Assembly: GCA_964529745.1 (NCBI GenBank)
Contig: CAZGZR010000033.1
Span: 1 to 25,877, forward strand
Reading direction: 5' to 3'
Length of the DNA stretch: 25,877 nucleotides
Origin: RBG-16-57-9 sp964529745
Lineage (GTDB): Archaea; Thermoproteota; Bathyarchaeia; TCS64
The notes beneath the pieces are model-generated. The model saw nothing but the letters and a program-made list of their open reading frames with translations. It ran no database searches and was not told where the DNA came from. The translations under genes and the position numbers were made by a program. Of this stretch, positions 7,513 to 14,149 are shown piece after piece (position 1 is the first letter of the stretch; the number at the start of each line of letters is the position of its first letter).

Positions 7513-8201
7513 CCGCGCTCCACCTTCTCTATCACACCGTCCCTCATCCAAACGATGCGGTCGCTGGCCTTGATCATCTTCAGGTCATGGGTGGCGGCCA
7601 CTAGGGTCAGCCCCCTCATCTTGTTGAGGCCGTGAAGGAGGTCTATGATCTCCATGCCCGTGTTCAGGTCGAGGTTGCCCGTGGGCTCGTCCGCCAATAT
7701 TATGGCTGGGTCGTTGGCCAAGGCACGGGCTATGGCAACACGTTGCTGCTGCCCCGCGGAAAGCTCCGTGGGGCGGTGATTCAACCTCTCACCCAACCCC
7801 ACCTGTTCCAGCAGCTTCTCAGCCTTCTTTAGGCCCTCGTCGTGGGGAGTACCAGCGAACACAGTGGGTAGGGAGACGTTCTCCAGCGCCGTCAGCACCT
7901 GTATCAGGTTGAAGCTCTGGAAGATGTACCCGATCTTCCTGCACCTGAGCCATGCTAGCTCGTAGGCGTCGAGCTGGCTGATGTCCACGCCGTCGATGAA
8001 GACGCTACCCCTAGTGGGCTTGTCGAGGCCACCCACGAGGTTGAAGAGGGTGGTCTTTCCGCTGCCGCTAGGGCCGACGATGGATAAATACTCGCCGCGC
8101 TTTATCTCCAAGTCTACACCGTCGAGGGCTTTCACGGTCTCGGCGCCCATCTGGTAGTACCTCTGCAGGTCTCTTAGCTCTATCACGTTCTCATAGCTCA
8201 T
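7509..8201 (-). CDS. ABC transporter ATPase, LolD/MacB type
   Basis: A complete 230-residue ABC ATPase that powers an FtsX-type permease. Walker A is GPSGSGKT (43-50) and the Q-loop is GYIFQSFNLI (Gln95). The signature is LSAGQQQRVAIARAL (147-161), with Ala at the position usually Gly. Walker B is IILADE (167-172), followed by PTGNLD, and the H-loop is ATHD (His205). All catalytic positions are present, so the protein should be active. Its ATG at 8201 lies 11 nt inside the upstream minimal permease, showing a translationally coupled two-gene operon. The 3' end meets the large convergent permease with interlocking stops (TAA against TAG). The most likely complex is this ATPase with one or both neighbouring permeases. 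The substrate is unknown. Confidence 0.95.
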   Translation of the reverse strand: MSYENVIELRDLQRYYQMGAETVKALDGVDLEIKRGEYLSIVGPSGSGKTTLFNLVGGLDKPTRGSVFIDGVDISQLDAYELAWLRCRKIGYIFQSFNLIQVLTALENVSLPTVFAGTPHDEGLKKAEKLLEQVGLGERLNHRPTELSAGQQQRVAIARALANDPAIILADEPTGNLDLNTGMEIIDLLHGLNKMRGLTLVAATHDLKMIKASDRIVWMRDGVIEKVERG

Positions 8202-8799
8202 ATCTCAAAGCCTCCACTGGGTTAAGTTTGGAAGCCCTCCACGCCGGGTATATGGTGGCCACCATGCTGAGGGTCGTGGCGAGGCAGACGGCCCCTACGA
8301 ATATGGCCAGTAGCCTTAACTTCGGCGCATAAAACACGATGTCGAAGCCGGCGGCGAACCCGGTTATCACCATCGCCGAGGCCAGGCCGAGGGCGAAGCC
8401 TATAAGGCCGCCCAGCAGGCCCTGGTAGAAGCTCTCCACCAGGAAAAGAAGCACGATGTGCTTGTCCAATGCGCCGAGGCACTTCATGGTGCCTATCTCA
8501 CGGTACCTCTCGTAGACCGCTATCAGCATGGAGTTGGTGATCCCCACGATGGACACCACGAGAGAAACCGCGACGAGCCAGTACTGGTACGACTCTACTG
8601 CTATCTGGCCTCCCCCCAGCATGGCGCTGGTGGAGTACAGCAGGTCGGAGATCACCATGGTGGTGTAGAAGCTCAGGCCCAAGGCGATGGAGGCGATGTT
8701 GATGAGGGACCTGTCGAGCCTCCGCCTTATGTACTCGTGACCGAGCCTCACCGCATCCATCAGCGTGAACTGTACACGCATCGGGACTTCCTTGTTCAT
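8191..8799 (-). CDS. Minimal FtsX-family ABC permease lacking the extracellular domain
   Basis: A 202-residue permease with four predicted membrane spans: SLINIASIALGLSFYTTMVI, then YQYWLVAVSLVVSIVGITNS, then the LLFLVESFYQGLLGGLIGFA region, then LLAIFVGAVCLATTLSMVAT. It retains the cytoplasmic coupling segment YERYREIGTMKCLGA and the family C-terminus PAWRASKLNPVEALRYEL. Only about 25 residues separate spans 1 and 2, where MacB/LolE-type proteins carry about 200 residues, so the extracellular domain is missing. The start is moved to ATG 8799. An AT-rich box at 8823-8831 lies 28 nt upstream of it, fitting a leaderless message, whereas the ATG at 8820 would be almost on the box. It overlaps the ATPase start. 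Two copies could form a homodimer, or it may pair with the large permease at 4735-7512. Confidence 0.85.
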   Translation of the reverse strand: MNKEVPMRVQFTLMDAVRLGHEYIRRRLDRSLINIASIALGLSFYTTMVISDLLYSTSAMLGGGQIAVESYQYWLVAVSLVVSIVGITNSMLIAVYERYREIGTMKCLGALDKHIVLLFLVESFYQGLLGGLIGFALGLASAMVITGFAAGFDIVFYAPKLRLLAIFVGAVCLATTLSMVATIYPAWRASKLNPVEALRYEL

Positions 8800-8822
8800 C
8801 TCATACCATTGATCGCTCATGG

Positions 8823-8854
8823 AATAAAAATCTGCATCTTCAATGAGTTTATTA
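8823..8854. promoter_or_regulatory. Back-to-back TATA boxes for mini-permease (-) and prenyltransferase (+)
   Basis: AATAAAAAT at 8823-8831 reads as a TATA box on the minus strand, 28 nt upstream of ATG 8799. TTTATTA at 8848-8854 reads as one on the plus strand, 28 nt upstream of ATG 8879. Both spacings match archaeal leaderless promoters. The box centres are only about 24 bp apart, so the two pre-initiation complexes would compete for space. Confidence 0.55.
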
Positions 8855-8878
8855 CGGCGTCAGCTAAACCCTAGGTGT

Positions 8879-9724
8879 ATGGAAAAGCTGGGCGGACTCG
8901 TCGAGATAGTCAGGCCGGTGAACTCCGTGATGCTGGGGCTGGCCATCATCGTCGGCGCAGCCGTGACCGGCGGCGCCTCGATATTGGGGTCGCCCCTCAA
9001 GCTCCTCCTCTCATTCGTCACGGGGTTCTGCATGACGGGGGCGGCCATGGCTGTCAACGACTACTACGACAGGGAGATCGATGCCGTCAACGAGCCGGGG
9101 AGGCCCATACCCAGCGGCAGGGTGACCCCCAGCGAGGCATTGTATCTCACCGCCGCCTTGAGCGCCGTGGGGCTCGGGGCCAGCTACATGATCTCGTTGA
9201 ACACGACGCTGGTGGCGGCGTTCAGCTGGGTCGTCATGATGATCTACTCGGCCTGGGGGAAACGGACGGGGTTCCTCGGGAACCTGATGGTGAGCGCCTG
9301 CATAAGCCTTCCTTTCATATACGGGGGGTTGTTAACCGGTTCCGTGTCTACAAGTCTCTACTTCAGCCTTATGGCTTTCCTGAGTAACACGGGTAGGGAG
9401 GTCACCAAGGGCATCGTGGACGTGGAGGGGGACAGGGGCGCAGGCGTAAACACCGTCGCGGTCTCCAAGGGGCCGAGGACGGCGAGCCTCGTCGCGTCCG
9501 CTTTCTACGTGGCAGCCGCCGTGGCGTCCATAATACCGTATGCATTGAGGCTCGTCTCAGCCTGGTACATGCCTTTCGTGGCCGCCACCGACATCGGACT
9601 CATCTACAGCGCCTACAGCCTATCCAAGGAGCCGACCCGAGAGAACAGCAGGATGGTAAAAAACAGGATACTAGTATTCATGTTGGTGGGGTTGGCTGGC
9701 TTCGCAGCGGGCAGCCTGCTGTGA
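8879..9724 (+). CDS. UbiA-family prenyltransferase, probable digeranylgeranylglyceryl phosphate synthase
   Basis: An integral membrane prenyltransferase of about 281 residues. In archaea this family includes the enzyme that adds the second geranylgeranyl chain in ether-lipid synthesis. The first Mg-diphosphate motif is NDYYDREIDAVNEPGRPIPS (60-79) and the second is DVEGDRGAG (181-189); both fit DGGGP synthase. About eight hydrophobic spans fill the rest, which is normal for UbiA. ATG 8879 is chosen over the upstream in-frame ATG 8843, because the TATA-like box at 8848-8854 lies 28 nt before 8879 and the family starts close to MEKLGGLVEIVRPVNS. The product would act at the cytoplasmic membrane. 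Heme-O or quinone prenyltransferase alternatives are less likely given the PGRPIPSG context and the archaeal setting. Confidence 0.85.
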   Translation: MEKLGGLVEIVRPVNSVMLGLAIIVGAAVTGGASILGSPLKLLLSFVTGFCMTGAAMAVNDYYDREIDAVNEPGRPIPSGRVTPSEALYLTAALSAVGLGASYMISLNTTLVAAFSWVVMMIYSAWGKRTGFLGNLMVSACISLPFIYGGLLTGSVSTSLYFSLMAFLSNTGREVTKGIVDVEGDRGAGVNTVAVSKGPRTASLVASAFYVAAAVASIIPYALRLVSAWYMPFVAATDIGLIYSAYSLSKEPTRENSRMVKNRILVFMLVGLAGFAAGSLL

Positions 9725-9756
9725 GAAACGTAACAGGTAAACGAATTGTGAAGGCT

Positions 9757-10350
9757 TTACCTCGACGAGAGGGCCACCCTCTCGACCTCCTGCTTCCGGC
9801 GGATGGCGAAGTTGTTTCCGTCGTTGTTGGCGGCGCCGATGAGCTGGTCCGCTATGATCTCTTCGAGGGTCTTGCGGTTCCCGAAGGTCTGCTCCTTAAT
9901 GCCGCGCATGATGAAGCGAAGAGCGACGTCGATGCGCCTCTGGGGGCTGATGTCGACTGCGAGTCTGTAGACGACGCCTCCGTACCCGATGCGGGTGGTG
10001 TCCTCGTTGGGCGCCGCGTTCTCGACTGCCCTCACGAGCACCTCGACGGGGTTTCTTCCTGTCTTCAGCTGTATTATCTTGAAGGCGGTCTTGACGCTGT
10101 TGATGATCCTGCTCTTGTCGCCCCCGCTGGACCCGGGTTTTATGAGGCTGTTGACGAAACGCTCCACGATGTTGAGGTTGCTCTTCCTGAACCTGCGTGC
10201 CTCGTGCCTGCCGCTGCTGTGGGGAAGCCACACCGGCTCAAGGTTAAGGTACCTCTTCAAGCCGATGTCGCGGACGTCGATGCCTTCGAAGCTCCACTCG
10301 CCGAAGAGCTTAATGCCCTCGTCCTGTGCCTGTGCCTCGTCTTCGCTCAT
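9757..10350 (-). CDS. rps7: Small-subunit ribosomal protein S7 (uS7)
   Basis: A 197-residue archaeal uS7, the 30S head protein that organises the 3' major domain of 16S rRNA. Recognisable blocks are KLFGEWSFEGIDVRDIGLKR near the N-terminus, then NIVERFVNSLIKPG, GRNPVEVLVRAVENAAPNED, YRLAVDISPQRRIDVALRF and the C-terminal ALSSR, all characteristic of archaeal/eukaryotic uS7. The N-terminal acidic extension (MSEDEAQAQDEG) is usual in archaea. The ATG at 10350 has a TATA-like TTTTATTTA (minus strand, 10391-10399) about 45 nt upstream, giving a short leader. In most archaea this gene directly follows rps12. Here an oppositely oriented MFS gene separates the two. Confidence 0.98.
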   Translation of the reverse strand: MSEDEAQAQDEGIKLFGEWSFEGIDVRDIGLKRYLNLEPVWLPHSSGRHEARRFRKSNLNIVERFVNSLIKPGSSGGDKSRIINSVKTAFKIIQLKTGRNPVEVLVRAVENAAPNEDTTRIGYGGVVYRLAVDISPQRRIDVALRFIMRGIKEQTFGNRKTLEEIIADQLIGAANNDGNNFAIRRKQEVERVALSSR

Positions 10351-10390
10351 TTTACCACTTCGTGAATGCAGTGACTTTGAAAGGGTTACC

Positions 10391-10428
10391 TAAATAAAAG
10401 CATTGCCAACGCCCGGCAGGCTTTAAAT
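10391..10428. promoter_or_regulatory. Divergent promoters for S7 (-) and the MFS transporter (+)
   Basis: TAAATAAAA at 10391-10399 reads as TTTTATTTA on the minus strand and would start the S7 message about 20 nt before its ATG. CTTTAAAT at 10421-10428 is a plus-strand TATA box centred 29 nt upstream of ATG 10454. The assignment rests on sequence and spacing only. Confidence 0.5.
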
Positions 10429-10440
10429 CAAGGCGCCCCG

Positions 10441-10456
10441 CATGATAGCTATCATG
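10441..10456. promoter_or_regulatory. Perfect 16-bp palindrome overlapping the MFS start (candidate operator)
   Basis: CATGATAGCTATCATG is an exact 16-bp palindrome that contains both candidate ATG start codons of the MFS transporter (10442 and 10454). It begins 12 bp after the TATA box, so it covers the predicted transcription start. A dimeric repressor bound here would block initiation. This is the usual logic for a drug- or metal-responsive exporter. The regulator is unknown. Confidence 0.55.
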
Positions 10457-11644
10457 TGGCTAAAGGGCTACTCGGCTTCATACTACCTGTTGTGCGTCGT
10501 GGGGTTTCTCTCCATGCTCAGCGTCATGGTGACGAACCCCATCCTTTCGTTGTTCGCCGAGGACGTAGGGGCCACCGGGGTCTGGATAGGGTACGCCGTC
10601 TCAGGCTACTGGATCAGCAGGGTGGTTCTGGAGATACCCAGCGGCTACGTCTCGTCGAGGTTCGGCTACTACAAGCCCATTCTCTTTGGGCTCACGCTGA
10701 CCGTGATCGGTAACACCTTGCTGGTATTCGTTAACAACCCTGTCCACCTTGTACTGGTAAGGGCGTTGAACGGGTTCGGGGCGCCTTTCTTCTTCGCGGT
10801 CTCCATGACCTTCATAGTGAACCTGTTCGGAGCCGAGAGACGGGGCACGGCAATGGGAGTCTTTCAGGGTATAGAGTTCGTGGGAACAATCATAGGCTCC
10901 GCGGTGAGTGGGAAGCTGGTTCAGGAGCTGGGCTGGCGGGGCGGGTTCACGGTCGCGTTAGCACTCTCGTTCACGGCTCTGCTGCTCTTCGTCGTCCCTC
11001 CCTACATAAGAAAAGAGGCCGTACGGGGACCGATAAGTAAGCCCCTCACCTTGAGTGAGATTCTCGGCGTAATGAAGAACAAGACCCTGATGATCGTCGC
11101 CGCGGCGACCCTAGCCGAGTTCATAATGACCAACGGGTTGATCATGACCATAGTCCCGCTCTTCATGAGGGGGACCCTAGGATTCAGCCTGGCCGACGTG
11201 GGGTACGTGATGGGCGCCCGTTCGCTGGGGTTCGTCGTCGCCATGTTCATCATGGGCTCCATCTCGGACAAGATCGGGAGGAGACCAGTGCTCATGTTCG
11301 GGCTGGCTGCTACAGCGATCCTGGTCACGGTGATGAGCATCTTCTCCACGTTCCTGACGATGGCCGCTGTGATATGTGTAATAGGCTTCACTTCGGGGGC
11401 CATATGGATAGTGGGGCCGGTGATCTCAGCGGAGGCGGTGGATTCGCCCCAGAGGGGCGCTGCGATAGGGGTCTACAGGACGTTCTTCGACCTCGGTTCC
11501 GTGTTGGGGCCCATACTCATGACCGCTGTGATGACGGGCTATGGCGTCAAGCAGTGTTTCTACGTAGCCTCGGCGTTGCTTCTCCTGAATGTGCCTCTGA
11601 CGTACTTGATGGATGAGAAGGGTAAAACAGGGGCGAAACAATAG
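10454..11644 (+). CDS. Major facilitator superfamily transporter, probable multidrug/drug:H+ type
   Basis: A 396-residue, 12-span MFS transporter. The conserved loop-2/3 motif appears as GYVSSRFGYYKPILFG, and the second-half counterpart is GSISDKIGRRPVLMFG, the classic MFS motif-A pair. Gly/Pro-rich spans such as GAPFFFAVSMTF and GIEFVGTIIGSAVSG fit drug-proton antiporters, though sugar or metabolite export cannot be excluded. ATG 10454 is preferred to ATG 10442 because the TATA box at 10421-10428 is 29 nt upstream of it; the two differ by only four residues. The start lies in a perfect palindrome, suggesting dedicated repression. The gene lies between rps7 and rps12 in the opposite orientation, an unusual place for a transporter, so an insertion by transfer or rearrangement is likely. 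Confidence 0.9.
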   Translation: MWLKGYSASYYLLCVVGFLSMLSVMVTNPILSLFAEDVGATGVWIGYAVSGYWISRVVLEIPSGYVSSRFGYYKPILFGLTLTVIGNTLLVFVNNPVHLVLVRALNGFGAPFFFAVSMTFIVNLFGAERRGTAMGVFQGIEFVGTIIGSAVSGKLVQELGWRGGFTVALALSFTALLLFVVPPYIRKEAVRGPISKPLTLSEILGVMKNKTLMIVAAATLAEFIMTNGLIMTIVPLFMRGTLGFSLADVGYVMGARSLGFVVAMFIMGSISDKIGRRPVLMFGLAATAILVTVMSIFSTFLTMAAVICVIGFTSGAIWIVGPVISAEAVDSPQRGAAIGVYRTFFDLGSVLGPILMTAVMTGYGVKQCFYVASALLLLNVPLTYLMDEKGKTGAKQ

Positions 11645-11664
11645 CCCACTAAGAGTTATTACGC

Positions 11665-12093
11665 TCAGCGCATCTGCTTCTGGGCCTTGCCTAACACGAG
11701 GAGCTTCAGAGGCGTGCCGTTGACAGCGCTGACCTTGTACCTCACGCCAGGTATGTCGCCCATGGACCTTGACCGTGGCCCGTGGATGCCCTCAATGGTT
11801 ACCTCGTCGTGCTCGTCCACATAGTTGAGGGCTCCGTCGCCGGGCAGGAACGCGGTCGCGAGCTTGCCGTTCTTGATGATCTGCACCCTGACACATTTAC
11901 GGATGGCGCTGTTGGGCTGCTTGCTCTCGATGCCCACCTTCTGCAGCACTATTCCCCTGCCCATGGGGGCGCCTTCGAGGAGATCCTTCTTCTCAAGACG
12001 CCTCTTCAGCCTCAGCGTGTAGTCCTTGCTCTTGTACCGCATCTTTCTTCGGACGTTCTTGTTCCTGCGTGCAGCGTATAGGCCGTTCGCCAT
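11665..12093 (-). CDS. rps12: Small-subunit ribosomal protein S12 (uS12)
   Basis: A 142-residue archaeal uS12, the decoding-centre protein. The invariant loop KQPNSAIRKCVRVQ and the later GDIPGVRYKV segment identify it, and the N-terminus NGLYAARRNK matches archaeal homologues. The start is set at ATG 12093 (MANGLYAARR) rather than the in-frame ATG 12111. A Shine-Dalgarno GGTGGAG occupies 12100-12106 (minus strand) with 6-nt spacing, and the upstream codons lie in this ribosome-binding region. A TATA-like TTTAAA at 12127-12132 fits a leader of about 10-15 nt. The gene is divergent from EF-1A and is separated from rps7 by the MFS gene. Confidence 0.98.
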   Translation of the reverse strand: MANGLYAARRNKNVRRKMRYKSKDYTLRLKRRLEKKDLLEGAPMGRGIVLQKVGIESKQPNSAIRKCVRVQIIKNGKLATAFLPGDGALNYVDEHDEVTIEGIHGPRSRSMGDIPGVRYKVSAVNGTPLKLLVLGKAQKQMR

Positions 12094-12266
12094 TTGATTC
12101 TCCACCACCACGATGCGTGGAGCCTCTTTAAACTTTACGCATTTGGGCCGTTTGAAGCGTATTTCTGCCTATTTCGTGTGTATTGTGGAACGTGAGACGC
12201 GTTTTCCTGTGTTTAACCTAACCTTTTTATTCTGCATATAGGTTGATGGTGTAGGAGAATTCAGAG
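12094..12266. promoter_or_regulatory. Divergent promoter region of S12 and EF-1A
   Basis: The S12 TATA-like box is at 12127-12132 and its GGTGGAG ribosome site at 12100-12106 (minus strand). For EF-1A a strong TATA-like CTTTTTATT lies at 12223-12231. A GGAG ribosome site at 12254-12257 is 9 nt before ATG 12267. The boxes are about 95 bp apart, leaving room for independent initiation. No palindromic operator stands out. Confidence 0.55.
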
Positions 12267-13562
12267 ATGAGCAAGAGGGATAAACCTCACATCAACCTGA
12301 TCATCATCGGCCACGTAGACCACGGAAAGTCCACGAGCATAGGACACCTGTTCTACAGTGCAGGCGCGATCCCCGAGAAGCAGCTTAGAGACTTCGAGGC
12401 GGAAGCCGAGGCGCTCGGCAAGGGCTCGTTCAAGTATGCCTGGGTCCTCGACAAGCTCAAGGAGGAGCGTGAGAGAGGCCTGACTATCGACCTCGCCTTC
12501 TACGAGCTTGAGACTAGGAAGAACGTCTTCACGGTAATCGACGCCCCGGGCCACAGAGACTTCGTCAAGAACATGGTCACTGGCGCGAGCCAGGCGGACG
12601 GAGCTATATTAATGATATCCGCTAAGAGGGGTGAGTACGAGGCTGGGACCAACCCCGGCGGACAGACTCGTGAGCACGCCTTCCTTGCCAAGACCCTGGG
12701 AGTCAACCAACTGGTCGTTGCGGTCAATAAGATGGATGACCCCAGCGTGAACTGGAGCGAGCAGAGGTACGAGGAGGTCAAGGACGGCATCAGTAGGCTC
12801 CTCAAGATGGTTGGCTACGATCCATCGAAGATTAGCTTCGTGCCCACCAGCGGGTGGACAGGTGACAACCTCGTCGAGAAGAGCGACAAGATGCCGTGGT
12901 ACAACGGCCCGACCTTGCTTGAGGCGCTGGATACTTTCGAGTTGCCCCCCAAGCCCACCGAGAAGCCTCTGCGAATACCCGTCCAAGAGGTCTATACCAT
13001 CAGGGGCGTCGGGACTACGCCGGTCGGTAAGGTCGAGACCGGGGTGTTGAGGCCCGGTGACGACTTGGTGTTCATGCCGAGCGGTGAGAAAGGCAAGGTA
13101 AACAGCATAGAGACCCACTACACCAAGATCGACAGCGCTGGCCCAGGCGACAACATCGGCTTCAACGTGAAGGGGGTCGCCAAGGACAAGCTCAAGCGTG
13201 GGAACGTGGCTAGCCACCCCAACAACCCGTGCAGGGTCGCCAAGGCGTTCAAGGGCAGAATATTCATCATTCACCACCCGACGGCCGTCGGGGAGGGGTA
13301 TACGCCTGTCCTGCACATACATACTGCGCAGGTCGCCGTCAGGTTCGACAAGCTGTTGTCGAAGCTGGACCCTCGGACGGGTCAGACCATCGAGGAGAAC
13401 CCGGCTTACCTGAGGACCGGGGAGGCCGCCATCGTGCGGTTCGTGCCTCTGCAGCCCACGGCGATGGAGACCTTCAAGGACTTCCCGCAGCTGGGCCGGT
13501 TCGCGCTCCGTGACATGGGCACCACCATAGGCGCCGGAATCGTCATGGAGATCGAGGAGTAG
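12267..13562 (+). CDS. tuf: Translation elongation factor 1-alpha (aEF-1A)
   Basis: A 431-residue GTPase that delivers aminoacyl-tRNA to the ribosome. G1 is GHVDHGKS (15-22), G2 is ERERGLTIDL, G3 is DAPGHRDFVKNMVTGASQAD, G4 is NKMDD and the G5 region is VPTSGW. The archaeal/eukaryotic insert GEYEAGTNPGGQTREHA is present, which separates it from bacterial EF-Tu. Domains II and III are complete, with the ending GAGIVMEIEE. Switch-I residue choice (GLTIDLAFYEL) and MPWYNGPTLLEALD suggest a TACK/Asgard-type sequence, but a tree is needed. A GGAG Shine-Dalgarno and a strong TATA box precede it, as expected for an abundant protein. rps10 follows 63 bp downstream on the same strand, a conserved archaeal order. 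Confidence 0.99.
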   Translation: MSKRDKPHINLIIIGHVDHGKSTSIGHLFYSAGAIPEKQLRDFEAEAEALGKGSFKYAWVLDKLKEERERGLTIDLAFYELETRKNVFTVIDAPGHRDFVKNMVTGASQADGAILMISAKRGEYEAGTNPGGQTREHAFLAKTLGVNQLVVAVNKMDDPSVNWSEQRYEEVKDGISRLLKMVGYDPSKISFVPTSGWTGDNLVEKSDKMPWYNGPTLLEALDTFELPPKPTEKPLRIPVQEVYTIRGVGTTPVGKVETGVLRPGDDLVFMPSGEKGKVNSIETHYTKIDSAGPGDNIGFNVKGVAKDKLKRGNVASHPNNPCRVAKAFKGRIFIIHHPTAVGEGYTPVLHIHTAQVAVRFDKLLSKLDPRTGQTIEENPAYLRTGEAAIVRFVPLQPTAMETFKDFPQLGRFALRDMGTTIGAGIVMEIEE

Positions 13563-13575
13563 GGCTCCTCCCACC

Positions 13576-13595
13576 TTTTTTAGTAACCTTTAAGT
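13576..13595 (+). promoter_or_regulatory. T-tract after EF-1A and TATA-like box before S10
   Basis: Six T residues at 13576-13581 lie 14 nt past the EF-1A stop and could terminate part of its transcription. CTTTAAGT at 13588-13595 is a TATA-like element that would start S10 transcription near 13618, just before its ATG at 13626. S10 may therefore be both read through from EF-1A and transcribed on its own. Confidence 0.4.
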
Positions 13596-13625
13596 TCTTA
13601 CTTTCACGTAATCACGGGGACTGGT

Positions 13626-13934
13626 ATGGCGCGGCGTGCGAGGATCAAGTTGACGAGCACCGACACCGATAAGCTTGAGGGTGTCTGCGGTGAGATCAAG
13701 GACATCGCCAAGAGGATCGGTGTGAAGATCGTGGGTCCTATTCCGTTGCCTACGAAGAAGCTTGTGGTGCCTACGCGGCGTACGCCTTGTGGGGATGGGA
13801 GCGCCACGTGGGACAGGTATGAGATGCGTGTTCATAAGCGTCTCATCGAGATCGACGCTAGGGACAGGGTTATGCGTAGCATCATGAGGATCAGGGTGCC
13901 TAACGAGGTCTATATCGAGATGGAGATCCGTTAG
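13626..13934 (+). CDS. rps10: Small-subunit ribosomal protein S10 (uS10)
   Basis: A 102-residue archaeal uS10, a component of the 30S head. Diagnostic blocks are ARIKLTSTDTDKLEGVCGEI, then GPIPLPTKKLVVPTRRTPCG, then WDRYEMRVHKRLIEIDARD and the ending VYIEMEIR. Length is normal for archaea (about 102). The ATG at 13626 is preceded by a GGGG-containing ribosome site. Codon choice is T-richer in third positions (many CGT, GGT and GTG codons) than in the neighbouring C-rich genes, consistent with a highly expressed gene. It forms the EF-1A/S10 pair found in many archaea. Confidence 0.98.
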   Translation: MARRARIKLTSTDTDKLEGVCGEIKDIAKRIGVKIVGPIPLPTKKLVVPTRRTPCGDGSATWDRYEMRVHKRLIEIDARDRVMRSIMRIRVPNEVYIEMEIR

Positions 13935-14149
13935 GGGTTTCTCTTTCGTCTTGTGGCTTGATCCTGCTGGTAGTCAGAACCGTTTTTATTTGTTGTTCCG
14001 TCTGATTTTGTTTTCTGGATTCTTTGGACGTGGTTTGTGAGCCACTCGATCTCGGTGTCGGGGTGTGTCGAGCTTTGACGTGGGGTTTGAGGCGGAGGAG
14101 GAGTGCCGTTGTGGCTAGAAAGCTTCGTGGGGGGTTCAGGTTTATGAGG
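13935..14149. other. 215-bp G/T-rich spacer with a TATA-like box and weak unassigned ORF
   Basis: No RNA gene can be recognised here. A TATA-like TTTTTATTT lies at 13983-13991. A plus-strand frame open from TTG 14024 to a stop near 14202 would encode about 59 basic residues (including RRRRSAVVARKLRGG). It overlaps the 3' end of the next gene in antisense, has no ribosome site and may be chance. A short match to the start of small-subunit rRNA at 13959-13978 is discussed under findings. G greatly exceeds C on the plus strand. Confidence 0.4.
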
